From assembly GCF_000747525.1 (NCBI RefSeq), contig NZ_CP009278.1, positions 3,720,001 through 3,784,000 on the forward strand: 64,000 bases of DNA. The letters run 5' to 3'. This document shows positions 46,644 to 55,562 of this stretch, piece after piece. Made by a program: the position numbers and the translations under genes. The stretch is from Sphingobacterium sp. ML3W (GTDB taxonomy: Bacteria; Bacteroidota; Bacteroidia; Sphingobacteriales; Sphingobacteriaceae). The notes beneath the pieces were generated by a model. That model did not search any database, was not told where the DNA came from, and saw only the letters and a program-made list of their open reading frames with translations. Positions within the stretch are counted from its first letter, which is position 1; each line of letters begins with the position of its first letter.

Positions 46644-48305
46644 ATGCCAGAAGAAACAGAAAAAAAAATAGCGATCTTGATCGATGCGGACAATATCTCT
46701 TACAAAAAAATAGAAGAGATATTAAACGAGGTAAAACGATACGGGATCCCTACGATAAAGCGTATTTATGGAGACTGGACCAGTCCTTATGTTGAAAACT
46801 GGAAAGACAGCCTTTTAACACATGCGATCACTCCGATCCAGCAGTACAGTTATACGCAGGGCAAAAACTCAACCGATTCGGCTTTGATTATCGATGCCAT
46901 GGACATCTTACACTCGGATCGCGTAGACGGTTTCTGTATTGTTTCCAGTGATAGCGATTTCACACGATTGGCAACCAGATTACGTGAATCAGGTAAATTA
47001 GTGATCGGTATAGGTGAAAGAAAGACCCCGAAACCGTTTATATCTTCCTGTGATAAGTTTATCTATGTGGAAATATTGGAGAAAGAAGTCTCCAAAAAAG
47101 TAGTAAAAAAGAAAAATACGAATACGAATACGAATACCACCACGACCCCTACTCCTGTTGATCAACATAAAATTTCAGCTTTGGATGAAGAAACACTGGA
47201 ACTGTTGAAAGATACGGTGGATGATACTGCAGATGAAAGCGGTTGGGCATTTTTAGGTGAAATAGGAAGTCTATTTAATAAAAGGAAACCAGACTTTGAT
47301 GCGCGCAATTATGGATATGAAAAGATATCCCATCTTTTTAAAGCGTATAAAGAGGATTTTGAAATCGATGTCCGTAATTCGGAAAAGTCGAGAATAAAAA
47401 ATTACTACATCCGCAATATCATTAACAAACCCGTATCAACTAACGTCGAGCCTATTCAACCTGCTCAAACACATACAAAGCATCAGGAAAGTACGACTTC
47501 AACTCAATCGGCTCATACGCATGCAAAGCATCAAACGAAAGCTGCTCCTGTTCAAGCTGAAAATGTACAGAAAAAGGGTCAGCAAAACAATACTCCTGCT
47601 CCAGTTGTAAACACGAAGAATCAACAAAAAGCTGCTCCTGTTCAAGCTGATAACGCACAGACAAAAGGTCAGCAAAACAATGCTCCTGCTCCAGCAACAA
47701 ACGCTAAGAATCAACAAAAAGCGGTACCTGTTCAAGCTGACAACGCACAGGCAAAAGGTCAGCAAAACAATGCTCCTGCTCCAGCAGCAAACGCTAAGAA
47801 TCAACAAAAAACTGCACCTGTTCAAGCTGAGAATGCGCAGACAAAAGGTCAGCAAAATAAAGCACCTGTTCAAGCAGCAAACGCCAAGAATCAACAAAAA
47901 ACTACTCCTGTTCAAACTGAAAATGCACAGACAAAGAGCCCACAAGATGATACTACTGATCAAACAAATGCATCAACAGGGACAAAGACTCCTGGTACTG
48001 CTTTGGAAACAGCAATTATACCTACGAAAGGAAATCTGATTACTGCGGAAGATGTCACTAAAAATCAAATCAGGATTACAAAGGATTTGAAAAGCTTGTT
48101 CCCAAATAAAACAAAAAAGATAAGAATACGGATTAACAATGAATATGAGTGTGCTTTTTCGTATAGAAGAGATCGTTCACATGTCCTTAGTTTGGGACAA
48201 GAGGCCGCTCATGAATTAGCACTTGAAGCCGGTGCATCGCTTAAATTGACAAAATTGGGTGAAAACTCTTATCAATTAGAGAAGATAAGTAAAGAAAGTA
48301 ACTAG
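46644..48305 (+). CDS. NYN (LabA-like) and LOTUS domain protein with repeat linker
   Basis: 553 residues. A PIN-like NYN/DUF88 domain (about 8-150) has IAILIDADNISY, ALIIDAMDIL and CIVSSDSDF, the acidic residues expected of the nuclease fold. An OST-HTH/LOTUS domain follows (about 185-255). A linker of 30-residue repeats rich in Q, N, A and K occupies about 300-435, and a C-terminal ~70-residue domain (KKIRIRINNEYECAFSYRRD) is unrecognised. NYN-LOTUS pairing suggests RNA binding or cleavage. The repeat linker is disordered by composition. Confidence 0.87.
   Translation: MPEETEKKIAILIDADNISYKKIEEILNEVKRYGIPTIKRIYGDWTSPYVENWKDSLLTHAITPIQQYSYTQGKNSTDSALIIDAMDILHSDRVDGFCIVSSDSDFTRLATRLRESGKLVIGIGERKTPKPFISSCDKFIYVEILEKEVSKKVVKKKNTNTNTNTTTTPTPVDQHKISALDEETLELLKDTVDDTADESGWAFLGEIGSLFNKRKPDFDARNYGYEKISHLFKAYKEDFEIDVRNSEKSRIKNYYIRNIINKPVSTNVEPIQPAQTHTKHQESTTSTQSAHTHAKHQTKAAPVQAENVQKKGQQNNTPAPVVNTKNQQKAAPVQADNAQTKGQQNNAPAPATNAKNQQKAVPVQADNAQAKGQQNNAPAPAANAKNQQKTAPVQAENAQTKGQQNKAPVQAANAKNQQKTTPVQTENAQTKSPQDDTTDQTNASTGTKTPGTALETAIIPTKGNLITAEDVTKNQIRITKDLKSLFPNKTKKIRIRINNEYECAFSYRRDRSHVLSLGQEAAHELALEAGASLKLTKLGENSYQLEKISKESN
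47541..47945 (+). repeat. In-frame 90-bp tandem repeat in the NYN-LOTUS gene
   Basis: Four full 90-bp units begin at 47541, 47631, 47721 and 47811, with half a unit from 47901. Each encodes a 30-residue unit with APVQAxNAQxKGQQNN and AKNQQK. Units differ by a few substitutions, so the copy number may vary between strains. Confidence 0.9.
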
Positions 48306-48391
48306 AATTATTATAGGTTCTGTAATATTATTATTGCAATACATTAAATAACGATAAGTATAATTTCTGGCACAACATTTGAAATAACTTT

Positions 48392-48460
48392 TATTCATAA
48401 TTTAGATTAATAATTGGTTAGAAAATGCCTTAAGCTCCCCGCTTTGGGCATTTTCATTTT
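48392..48460 (+). ncRNA. Putative small RNA or promoter-hairpin element, copy 2
   Basis: It shares TATTCATAATTTAG and TTAATAATTGGTTAG with the copy at 42150. The stem AAAATGCC/GGCATTTT (48422-48429/48447-48454) has loop motif CTCCCCGCTT; it differs from copy 1 by a compensatory C-G to T-A change. The T-tract is interrupted. It lies between the NYN-LOTUS and DUF202 genes. Confidence 0.5.
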
Positions 48461-48575
48461 TAATGACCATTTTTTAACTTTATCTTACAAACCCGCTATT
48501 CATCCCAGAGATGGGGGTGGGAAGATCAAAATCAATATTCCACTTTAATTGTTAACATCGTATAAAAGAAATGAT

Positions 48576-48953
48576 ATGGATAAACAACCTCAAAAAAAGA
48601 CGAGTGATCACTTGGCAAATGAACGTACCTTCTTGGCCTGGATAAGAACTAGTATTGGAATCATGGGATTTGGTTTTGTCGTTGTAAAATTCTCTTTGTT
48701 TGTAAAGCAAGTCAGCCTAATGCTAAACAACCCTCAACATAGCAGTCAGAAAGGCTATTCTGCCGAAATTGGTGTCACCTTAGTAGCGCTTGGTGCCATT
48801 ACGGCATTAATGGCTTACCTCAACTATAAAAAAGTAAGAAAAGAAATCAATGCAGATGCTTTTGAAAGTTCCAACCCACTCCTATCGGTAGCGACATTTG
48901 GACTGATATTTATTAGTGTATTGCTCATCTGGTACCTCATTGACAGTATTTAA
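48576..48953 (+). CDS. DUF202 (YidH-type) membrane protein
   Basis: 125 residues from ATG 48576 (MDKQPQKK); the frame is open nine codons further upstream. The N-terminal DHLANERTFLAWIRTSIGIM is the family signature, and three membrane segments follow (about 26-46, 67-88 and 104-124). The function of the family is unknown. Confidence 0.92.
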   Translation: MDKQPQKKTSDHLANERTFLAWIRTSIGIMGFGFVVVKFSLFVKQVSLMLNNPQHSSQKGYSAEIGVTLVALGAITALMAYLNYKKVRKEINADAFESSNPLLSVATFGLIFISVLLIWYLIDSI

Positions 48954-49188
48954 CCCTATAGTTATCTGCCCTGTATATGTTAGTGTACTATGCAGAGCGT
49001 TTTACATCATGACAGGACCTGAAACTTACTAAGATTCTAAGTCGGAATTCTTCTTCTCCGGACAATTAAAACCATATTCTAGGGACAGTAATTATGAATT
49101 GCAAATATTTTGTAACGAATTAACGTGAGGTTGTACTTACTGATTGATTAATTAATAAAACCAAAAATAGATACTTAAAGAAAAAGCA

Positions 49189-49236
49189 ATGAATAAAATC
49201 TTGACGAGTTCACTTCAACCTTTGGCGACAGCATAA
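49189..49236 (+). CDS. Possible 15-codon leader peptide
   Basis: ATG at 49189 opens MNKILTSSLQPLATA and stops at TAA 49236, one base before the ATG of the sigma gene. The A-rich AAAGAAAAAGCA before it is typical of Bacteroidota starts. It could control sigma translation by coupling. Its length alone is not evidence of coding. Confidence 0.3.
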   Translation: MNKILTSSLQPLATA

Positions 49237-49237
49237 T

Positions 49238-49750
49238 ATGGTGGTGGATTATTTGGTTGAAAAAGCATTTCTCGATTTGTTGGAGGTCCACAAGGGGATC
49301 TTGCACAAGGTTGCTCGATTATATATGGACAATCCAGAAGATCGAAAAGACTTGCAACAGGAAATCATCATCCAATTATGGAAATCCTACCCCAAGTTTA
49401 AAGGAGAGAGCGCATTTTCTTCTTGGATGTACCGAGTGGCAATCAACACCGCTATTTCCTCCTTCAAAAAAGAAAAACGGCGAAGTGATGTTTACAACTA
49501 CAACACAGCAAAAGAACCAGAACAGGAAGATTATGACCCCGAAAAAGACCAGCAACTGGAGGTCTTTTATCGCGCTATCCAACAGCTTAATGGGGTGGAA
49601 AAGGCTTTGATATTTTACTTTATGGAAGGACTATCCCATCGTGATACAGGTATACAGCTCGGTATAAGTGAAGGAAATGTACGTGTAAAACTCAATAGAA
49701 CAAAAGAAAAATTACAGCAAATCATAAAAAAAATAGGTTATGAATCTTGA
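49238..49750 (+). CDS. RNA polymerase sigma-70-family factor (ECF type)
   Basis: 170 residues. Region 2 is HKGILHKVARLYMDNPEDRKDL with QQEIIIQLW; region 4 is LSHRDTGIQLGISEGNVRVKLNRTKEKL. There is no FecR partner; instead its stop overlaps the start of a membrane protein gene by 11 bp, suggesting that protein is a cognate anti-sigma factor. Confidence 0.92.
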   Translation: MVVDYLVEKAFLDLLEVHKGILHKVARLYMDNPEDRKDLQQEIIIQLWKSYPKFKGESAFSSWMYRVAINTAISSFKKEKRRSDVYNYNTAKEPEQEDYDPEKDQQLEVFYRAIQQLNGVEKALIFYFMEGLSHRDTGIQLGISEGNVRVKLNRTKEKLQQIIKKIGYES

Positions 49751-50429
49751 TGAATTAAAATCGGCTTGGAATGCAGATAACACAGATAATGTGCGTATTC
49801 CATCTCGAATAAAGAAACTTGGTGCAGCTAAGCTTCCTTTGGATAAGTTGAAACGTAATATGAAAAATGAATGGTACATACAAATCGTAGCAATAGTTTT
49901 TCTTGCATTTTTCCCATGGCTGCTCAGGCTTCATCCTGCATATCATATCATTTATTATGCGTCTTATACATTTCTAGTTCTTATTTCAGCTTACTACCTA
50001 AATCTATTTCGCTTATTTTACAACAAAATAGACCATTATTCAATGGGAACCAAGGATAGCTTATTGGAAATATACTATGAATTTAAACTCAATATAGAAC
50101 GATACCATGCATTTGGTTTTCTCTTATTGCCTATGGCAATTGTAGCTTCTGGTTTATATTTCAACAGCCGGTTAATCGAAAAGGAAAAAGATTTCTTAAC
50201 GCTCCCCGCTAATACAAAAGTTTACCTGATAATTCTATCCATTGTAGTTTGTCTAACTGCTATCTTATCCATCCTCCTATGGACAAGATATTTTTATGGC
50301 ACTTATGTGAAGCAATTAAAGGCCATATTGGATGAACTAAAAGAGGAAGATTTAAGAGATGGGAATTTAAAAATGAATGCTATGCAGACAAATGACACAA
50401 AAGAAATCCAGCCGAAAAAAGGAGAATAA
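49740..50429 (+). CDS. Four-TM membrane protein, possible anti-sigma factor
   Basis: 229 residues. The N-terminal cytoplasmic ~40 residues (MNLDELKSAWNADN) match a common start of Bacteroidota proteins paired with sigma factors. Four hydrophobic segments follow (about 45-65, 68-90, 122-142 and 158-183) and a charged tail. Overlap with the sigma gene is 11 bp. The anti-sigma role is inferred from position. Confidence 0.65.
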   Translation: MNLDELKSAWNADNTDNVRIPSRIKKLGAAKLPLDKLKRNMKNEWYIQIVAIVFLAFFPWLLRLHPAYHIIYYASYTFLVLISAYYLNLFRLFYNKIDHYSMGTKDSLLEIYYEFKLNIERYHAFGFLLLPMAIVASGLYFNSRLIEKEKDFLTLPANTKVYLIILSIVVCLTAILSILLWTRYFYGTYVKQLKAILDELKEEDLRDGNLKMNAMQTNDTKEIQPKKGE

Positions 50430-50449
50430 GATGAATCCAATTTTATGAG

Positions 50450-50497
50450 CTATAAAAAAAAGCATTTGCGTAATCGCAAATGCTTTTTTTTATAGCT
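50450..50497. terminator. Bidirectional terminator
   Basis: A perfect 22-bp stem with a 4-nt loop, with runs of eight A and eight T in the arms, lies between the convergent membrane protein and dehydrogenase genes. Confidence 0.93.
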
Positions 50498-50516
50498 ATT
50501 GATTCATGTACTAGAA

Positions 50517-51761
50517 TCACACAAGTTGTTTGAGTGCAATTTCATATGCTCGGGATGAAAGATGTGTCTTTGAATCCGAGACTGCTCTAATCTGATCGAT
50601 CGCTTGCCCGATAACACGAGAGACATCGGAGAACAGGGCATCATCACTGATCTCGACATTAGGTTGCATGAGATAGGCGAAAACACGGGCCATGCCACAG
50701 TTGGCTATAAAATCGGGAATGACGGAGACTTGCGTATCTGCATATTCCATAACGGGGCCATAAAATATCTCGCGATCTGAGAAAGGGACATTGGCACCCG
50801 AAGCAATCAATTCCAACCCATGTGTGACCAATTCACTAACCTGCTCTTTGGAAACCAAACGCGAGGCAGCAGCAGGTATGAAGATAGCAGCTCCAATCTG
50901 CCAAATCTCTTTATTTACTTCATCAAAAGAAAGTAAATCTGGACTACACAGCTCGTTCCCTTTTCGATTGAGGAACAAGGCTGTTACCTCGGCTTCTGTA
51001 AAACCTAATGGATTGATCAAGCCTCCTGCTCGATCGATAATCCCTACGACCTTAACCCCCATCTTACTCAGATAGAAGGCTGCTGCCGCTGCAACATTGC
51101 CCCAACCTTGTATGACCGCACTTTTACCGATACAATCGTTACCATAGCATCTGTAAAAATGCTTAACAGCCTCTGCTACGCCATAACCGGTAATCATATC
51201 GGCAATTTTATATTTACGCTTCATATCCGGACTGTATGCAGGGTCTTCCAAGACTTTGGAAACGCCGTACCGCAACTGTCCGATCTGATGGATCCTTTCA
51301 TTTTCGCGCACATTGAAATGCCCATTCAACACGCCCTCTTGCGGATGCCAAAGGCCATATTGCTCGGTCAGGGGAATGACATCATGGATTTCATCGACAT
51401 TCAGATCGCCGCCCGTACCGTAGTAATTTTTAAGTAATGGTGTGACCACTTTAAACCACCGATCCAATACTCCTTTTTTACGTGGATCTGATGGATCAAA
51501 ATTGATTCCAGATTTTGCTCCACCAATAGGTGGTCCTGAAACGGTAAACTTCACCTCCATGGTCTTTGCCAACGATTCAACTTCATTTTTATCCAAGCCC
51601 AATCGCATGCGTGTGCCCCCGCCTGCAGCGCCTCCGCGTAATGAATTGATAATGACCCAGCCTTCTGCTTCGGTTTCCGTATCTTTCCATTCAAACACGA
51701 TTTCAGGTCTTTTGCTTTCAAAAGCTTGCAGTAAATCTTTCATGTCTTTCATATTAGCCAT
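50517..51761 (-). CDS. Glu/Leu/Phe/Val dehydrogenase
   Basis: 414 residues. It has the catalytic region GPPIGGAKSGINFDP (Lys), the dinucleotide fold GWGNVAAAAAFYLSKMGVKV, and FIPAAASRLV. The enzyme oxidatively deaminates an amino acid with NAD(P). It lies 31 bp downstream of hppD in the same direction, so a role in aromatic amino-acid breakdown (phenylalanine/tyrosine or glutamate recycling after transamination) is likely; specificity cannot be read. Confidence 0.88.
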   Translation of the reverse strand: MANMKDMKDLLQAFESKRPEIVFEWKDTETEAEGWVIINSLRGGAAGGGTRMRLGLDKNEVESLAKTMEVKFTVSGPPIGGAKSGINFDPSDPRKKGVLDRWFKVVTPLLKNYYGTGGDLNVDEIHDVIPLTEQYGLWHPQEGVLNGHFNVRENERIHQIGQLRYGVSKVLEDPAYSPDMKRKYKIADMITGYGVAEAVKHFYRCYGNDCIGKSAVIQGWGNVAAAAAFYLSKMGVKVVGIIDRAGGLINPLGFTEAEVTALFLNRKGNELCSPDLLSFDEVNKEIWQIGAAIFIPAAASRLVSKEQVSELVTHGLELIASGANVPFSDREIFYGPVMEYADTQVSVIPDFIANCGMARVFAYLMQPNVEISDDALFSDVSRVIGQAIDQIRAVSDSKTHLSSRAYEIALKQLV

Positions 51762-51792
51762 TCTTGTATGTAGCTTGTTCTATTTTATAACC

Positions 51793-52920
51793 TTAAAGAT
51801 TTCCACGTTTTGCTTGCTCGCGCTCTATAGCTTCGAATAAAGCCTTGAAGTTACCTGCTCCAAAACTTTGTGCGCCCTTACGTTGTATAATTTCAAAAAA
51901 TAAAGTGGGGCGATCTTCAACTGGTTTCGTAAAGATCTGCAAGAGATAGCCCTCATCGTCACGGTCCACTAAAATTCCAAGATCTTGAATGATCTGGATC
52001 TCTTCATCAATTTGGCCCACGCGCTCTGGTAACATATCATAATAGGCTTCTGGTGGTGCTCCCAAAAACTCCACACCACGTGCCTTTAATGCTTTTACAG
52101 TCTGCACGATATCTTGCGTCGCTAAGGCAGCATGCTGCACGCCTTCTCCTTCATAAAAATCCAGGTATTCTTCAATCTGCGATTTCTTCTGCCCTTCTGC
52201 TGGTTCATTGATGGGAAATTTGACATATCCATTTCCATTGCTCATCACTTTACTCATCAGTGCGGAGTACTCGGTGTTGATCTGCTTATCATCAAAAGAT
52301 AATACATTGACAAAGCCCATCACCTCTTGATACCACGCTACTGTTTCATTCATTTTATTCCAACCGACATTACCTACACAATGGTCGATATACAACAAGC
52401 CGACTTCTGCTGGTTGATAATCACTTTCCCAAACTTGGTAACCTGGTAAAAAGACTCCTTTGTAATTTTTACGCTCGACAAAGAGGTGAACCGTTTCTCC
52501 GTAGGTATAGATCCCTGAAGTAATAGCCTCGCCATACTCATCGGTCAATACTTGCGGTTCTTGATACACTTTAGCCCCTCTTTTAGTCGTTTCTTCGAAT
52601 GCTTTAGTTGCATCGTCTACCCAAAGGGCCAGTATTTTAACACCATCACCATGTTTTTTGACATGCTCAGATATCGGGTGATCGGAGCGCAATGCCGTTG
52701 TCAATACCAATCGTATCTTTCCTTGGCGCAAAACGTAGGACGCACGATCGCGTACCCCTGTTTCTGGTCCGGCATAGGCTTCGGACTGAAAACCAAAGGC
52801 TGTTTTATAATAATGTGCGGCCTGTTTGGCATTGCCGACATAAAACTCGATATAATCCGTCCCATTGATGGGTAGAAAGTCTTGTGCCAAGGCTATTTTC
52901 TCTGCAAATGTCTGTTTCAT
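51793..52920 (-). CDS. hppD: 4-Hydroxyphenylpyruvate dioxygenase
   Basis: 375 residues. Two vicinal-oxygen-chelate halves: the N-terminal YIEFYVGNAKQAAHYYKTAFGF and the C-terminal catalytic half with iron ligands His in YIDHCVGNV, His in GVQHAALAT and Glu in LFFEIIQRKG. It converts 4-hydroxyphenylpyruvate to homogentisate with Fe(II) and O2. It lies 43 bp after hmgA in the same transcript. Confidence 0.96.
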   Translation of the reverse strand: MKQTFAEKIALAQDFLPINGTDYIEFYVGNAKQAAHYYKTAFGFQSEAYAGPETGVRDRASYVLRQGKIRLVLTTALRSDHPISEHVKKHGDGVKILALWVDDATKAFEETTKRGAKVYQEPQVLTDEYGEAITSGIYTYGETVHLFVERKNYKGVFLPGYQVWESDYQPAEVGLLYIDHCVGNVGWNKMNETVAWYQEVMGFVNVLSFDDKQINTEYSALMSKVMSNGNGYVKFPINEPAEGQKKSQIEEYLDFYEGEGVQHAALATQDIVQTVKALKARGVEFLGAPPEAYYDMLPERVGQIDEEIQIIQDLGILVDRDDEGYLLQIFTKPVEDRPTLFFEIIQRKGAQSFGAGNFKALFEAIEREQAKRGNL

Positions 52921-52963
52921 AATAAGTATTATCTGTTTATTAAGGTTTGTTTTTCATTTACTA

Positions 52964-54124
52964 TTACTCACTTAACCACGATTTGAAATAGTCTGGATCC
53001 TCAATTGCCAAAGCTTCCTCCGTGAGCATTAAGGGTCTAAAGGGGTCGATCATTACGGCCAATTCTTGTGTTTGCTTCTGTCCAATACTTTTTTCTACTG
53101 TACCTGGATGAGGACCATGCGGTATACCACCTGGATGCAGGGTTATCTGCCCTCGTTCCACACTTTTACGGCTCATAAAGTCGCCATCCACGTAGTACAA
53201 GACTTCATCAGAATCCACATTGCTGTGGCTATATGGCGCCGGAATGGAGTCGGGATGATAGTCATAAAGCCTTGGGCAGAAGCTACAGACAACAAAACTA
53301 TCGGTTTCGAAGGTTTGATGTACTGGAGGTGGCTGATGTAGCTTTCCTGTAATGGGCATAAAATCATGAATAGAGAACGCCCAAGGATAATGGTACCCAT
53401 CCCAACCGACGAAGTCAAAGGGGTGACTGCCGTATATATAAGGGTAGATCAATCCCTGTTTTTTGATTCGGACCTCAAAGTCTCCCATTTCATCTATCGT
53501 CTCCAATTGCATGGGTCTCTTGATATCCCGTTCGTAAAAAGGAGCATGCTCCATCAATTGTCCAAATTCATTCCGATAGCGCTTTGGCGTGCGGATGGGT
53601 GAAAAAGATTCGATGATAAACAAGCGATTGTCAGGTCGGTCAAAATGAAGTTGATAAATAATACCTCTGGGAATCACGATATAATCGCCATAAGCAAATG
53701 GAATCTGCCCATAACCCGTCTTTAAAACACCTGACCCTTCATGGATGAAAAGAATCTCGTCTGCCTGACTATTTTTATAAAAATAATCGCTCATGGACTG
53801 TCTTGGAGCAGCCAAGGAAATCTGTAGGTCGTCATTGACCAGAACAGGAACCCGACTTTCCAAATAATCATCCTTTGCTTGAATAGCAAACCCTTTCAGA
53901 CTGGTATGTTTTAGGTGCTTTCGTCGTGCTATTTTTGGCGATACATCATAGGGTTCTCCGATCTGCTTGACCAAAGTGGGTGGATGGCAATGATAAACCA
54001 ACGAGTAGGTGCTGGAAAACCCATGCGTGGAAACCAATTCTTCGGAATATAAGCTACCATCGGGTTTCCGAAATACGGTATGTCTTTTTGGAGGTACTTT
54101 CCCCAATTGATGATAAAGTGGCAT
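52964..54124 (-). CDS. hmgA: Homogentisate 1,2-dioxygenase
   Basis: 386 residues. Cupin halves show LFIHEGSGVLKTGYG and FVGWDGYHYPWAFSIHDF. The likely iron site is YSHSNVDSDEVLYY plus HPGGIPHGPHPG. It opens homogentisate to maleylacetoacetate. It is first in the minus-strand operon with hppD and the dehydrogenase; the 352-bp upstream gap is shared with the divergent fumarylacetoacetase-like gene. Confidence 0.94.
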   Translation of the reverse strand: MPLYHQLGKVPPKRHTVFRKPDGSLYSEELVSTHGFSSTYSLVYHCHPPTLVKQIGEPYDVSPKIARRKHLKHTSLKGFAIQAKDDYLESRVPVLVNDDLQISLAAPRQSMSDYFYKNSQADEILFIHEGSGVLKTGYGQIPFAYGDYIVIPRGIIYQLHFDRPDNRLFIIESFSPIRTPKRYRNEFGQLMEHAPFYERDIKRPMQLETIDEMGDFEVRIKKQGLIYPYIYGSHPFDFVGWDGYHYPWAFSIHDFMPITGKLHQPPPVHQTFETDSFVVCSFCPRLYDYHPDSIPAPYSHSNVDSDEVLYYVDGDFMSRKSVERGQITLHPGGIPHGPHPGTVEKSIGQKQTQELAVMIDPFRPLMLTEEALAIEDPDYFKSWLSE

Positions 54125-54382
54125 AAGGGAATAAATTAAAAGATGAAATGAATGGATGTGGATCTATCAGTACCAAAATATCAGGGTACAGATGAATAAG
54201 AAGAGAGAACGACGTTAATACTGCGCAAACACCATATCAGCAATCAACGCCTTTGTAAAAGCGTTCATCCCTAAAATGACTCGAGTACATGTGACCCTGC
54301 TGGTGTTCATAATTGGATTTTTTTATACAATCAAACCTTGGTAGATGTATCGCTATCTCCTCTGTTTTTTGAGAATTTTTGC

Positions 54383-54422
54383 TTATATCAAATATAATAT
54401 TTTAATTTTATATTTGATATAA
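54383..54422. promoter_or_regulatory. 15-bp palindrome between hmgA and the FAH-like gene
   Basis: Arms 54383-54397 and 54408-54422 are perfect complements with a 10-nt centre. TATATTTG, a match to the -7 box TAnnTTTG, occurs on the plus strand at 54409-54416 and symmetrically on the minus strand at 54389-54396. It could be both divergent promoter and operator for the tyrosine genes. No other inverted repeat stands out in the remainder of the 54125-54476 gap. Confidence 0.6.
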
Positions 54423-54476
54423 ATACCTGAAATTAACAGCGAACTCCCTATATTTAACTTAATTACGTCATGCATC

Positions 54477-55532
54477 ATGGCATCAACGGGCTTTTTCAAA
54501 CCAAAAATAGTGGTTAATGGCTCGGGTACCGATTTAGAAAAATATATTCGCAATTTTATGAGACTTGTAACCTGTATGTTGAATGAAAATGAGCGTCTTG
54601 CTTTTTTGATAGACCAACATATCTATCCCTGTCAGGAGGTTGATGTACATTTTCCAGACAGTATGGATCAGTACTTGCATGCAGCAGCTACGATCAAGTC
54701 CGATATGCATCATGCGTATCAGGAACTTTGTTCTTCTAGCAACAAACAGTTACCATTGACAGTGGAAGACAGCCGCTTACTCGCTCCTGTACCCCATCCA
54801 AGTTCTTTACGTGATGCCTATGCTTTTCGCCAACACGTAGCTACTTCACGTCGAAATCGTGGACTACCGATGATTCCTGAATTTGATGAATTTCCGGTAT
54901 TCTATTTTTCCAATCACCGTGCTATCTGTGGCCCTGGCCCTGTAGCTTGTATGCCCAAGCATTTCGATAAACTCGACTTTGAATTGGAGGTCGCTATTGT
55001 TCTGCATAAGCAGGGTAAAAACATACCTGCATCCGAAGCGGATGCTTACATCGCTGGCTATATGATTATGAACGACATCAGTGCGCGTACCCTGCAGATG
55101 GAAGAGATGAAACTGAATTTAGGACCGGCCAAAGGGAAAGACTTTGCCACGGTAATCGGTCCCTGTTTGGTGACAACAGATGAACTGGAACAATATCGTG
55201 TAGATCCGCCGACAGGACACATCGGAGCGACCTATGATCTGGCCATGACCTGTAGCGTAAACGGAACATTGGTTTCTAGCGGCAATCTCCGTGATATGGA
55301 TTGGACATTTGCCGAAATCATAGCACGTGTTTCTTATGGTGTTGAGGTATACCCTGGAGATGTCATTGGGTCTGGAACGGTCGGTACGGGCTGTTTTCTG
55401 GAGCTCAACGGGACTGGAAAATTAAACGATATCACTTACCCGGAACAATGGTTACAGGAAGGTGACCATATACAAATGGAAGTGACCGCCTTAGGTCAAT
55501 TGCACAATCAAATTGTTGCAGCAAAAGATTAA
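54477..55532 (+). CDS. Fumarylacetoacetate hydrolase family protein
   Basis: 351 residues. The FAH domain is recognisable from DFELEVAIVLHKQGKNI (metal-binding acidic residues), YMIMNDISARTLQMEEMKLN, GPAKGKDFATVIGPCLV and GSGTVGTGCFLELNG. Placed opposite hmgA/hppD, it is probably the fumarylacetoacetase that ends tyrosine breakdown (fumarate plus acetoacetate). It is shorter than animal FAH. Confidence 0.88.
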   Translation: MASTGFFKPKIVVNGSGTDLEKYIRNFMRLVTCMLNENERLAFLIDQHIYPCQEVDVHFPDSMDQYLHAAATIKSDMHHAYQELCSSSNKQLPLTVEDSRLLAPVPHPSSLRDAYAFRQHVATSRRNRGLPMIPEFDEFPVFYFSNHRAICGPGPVACMPKHFDKLDFELEVAIVLHKQGKNIPASEADAYIAGYMIMNDISARTLQMEEMKLNLGPAKGKDFATVIGPCLVTTDELEQYRVDPPTGHIGATYDLAMTCSVNGTLVSSGNLRDMDWTFAEIIARVSYGVEVYPGDVIGSGTVGTGCFLELNGTGKLNDITYPEQWLQEGDHIQMEVTALGQLHNQIVAAKD

Positions 55533-55562
55533 CATCATCAATAAATCAGCACACAACTACTT

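Noticed and set aside
47541..47945. Regular 90-bp repeats, possible CRISPR-like array
   Set aside because: Units are in frame, back to back without unique spacers, and encode a repeat linker inside the NYN-LOTUS gene.
48308..48330. Sequence resembling half of the ECF box (ATAGGTTCT)
   Set aside because: Only the GGAACCTA-like half is present; there is no TAGGGATA half at the right spacing.
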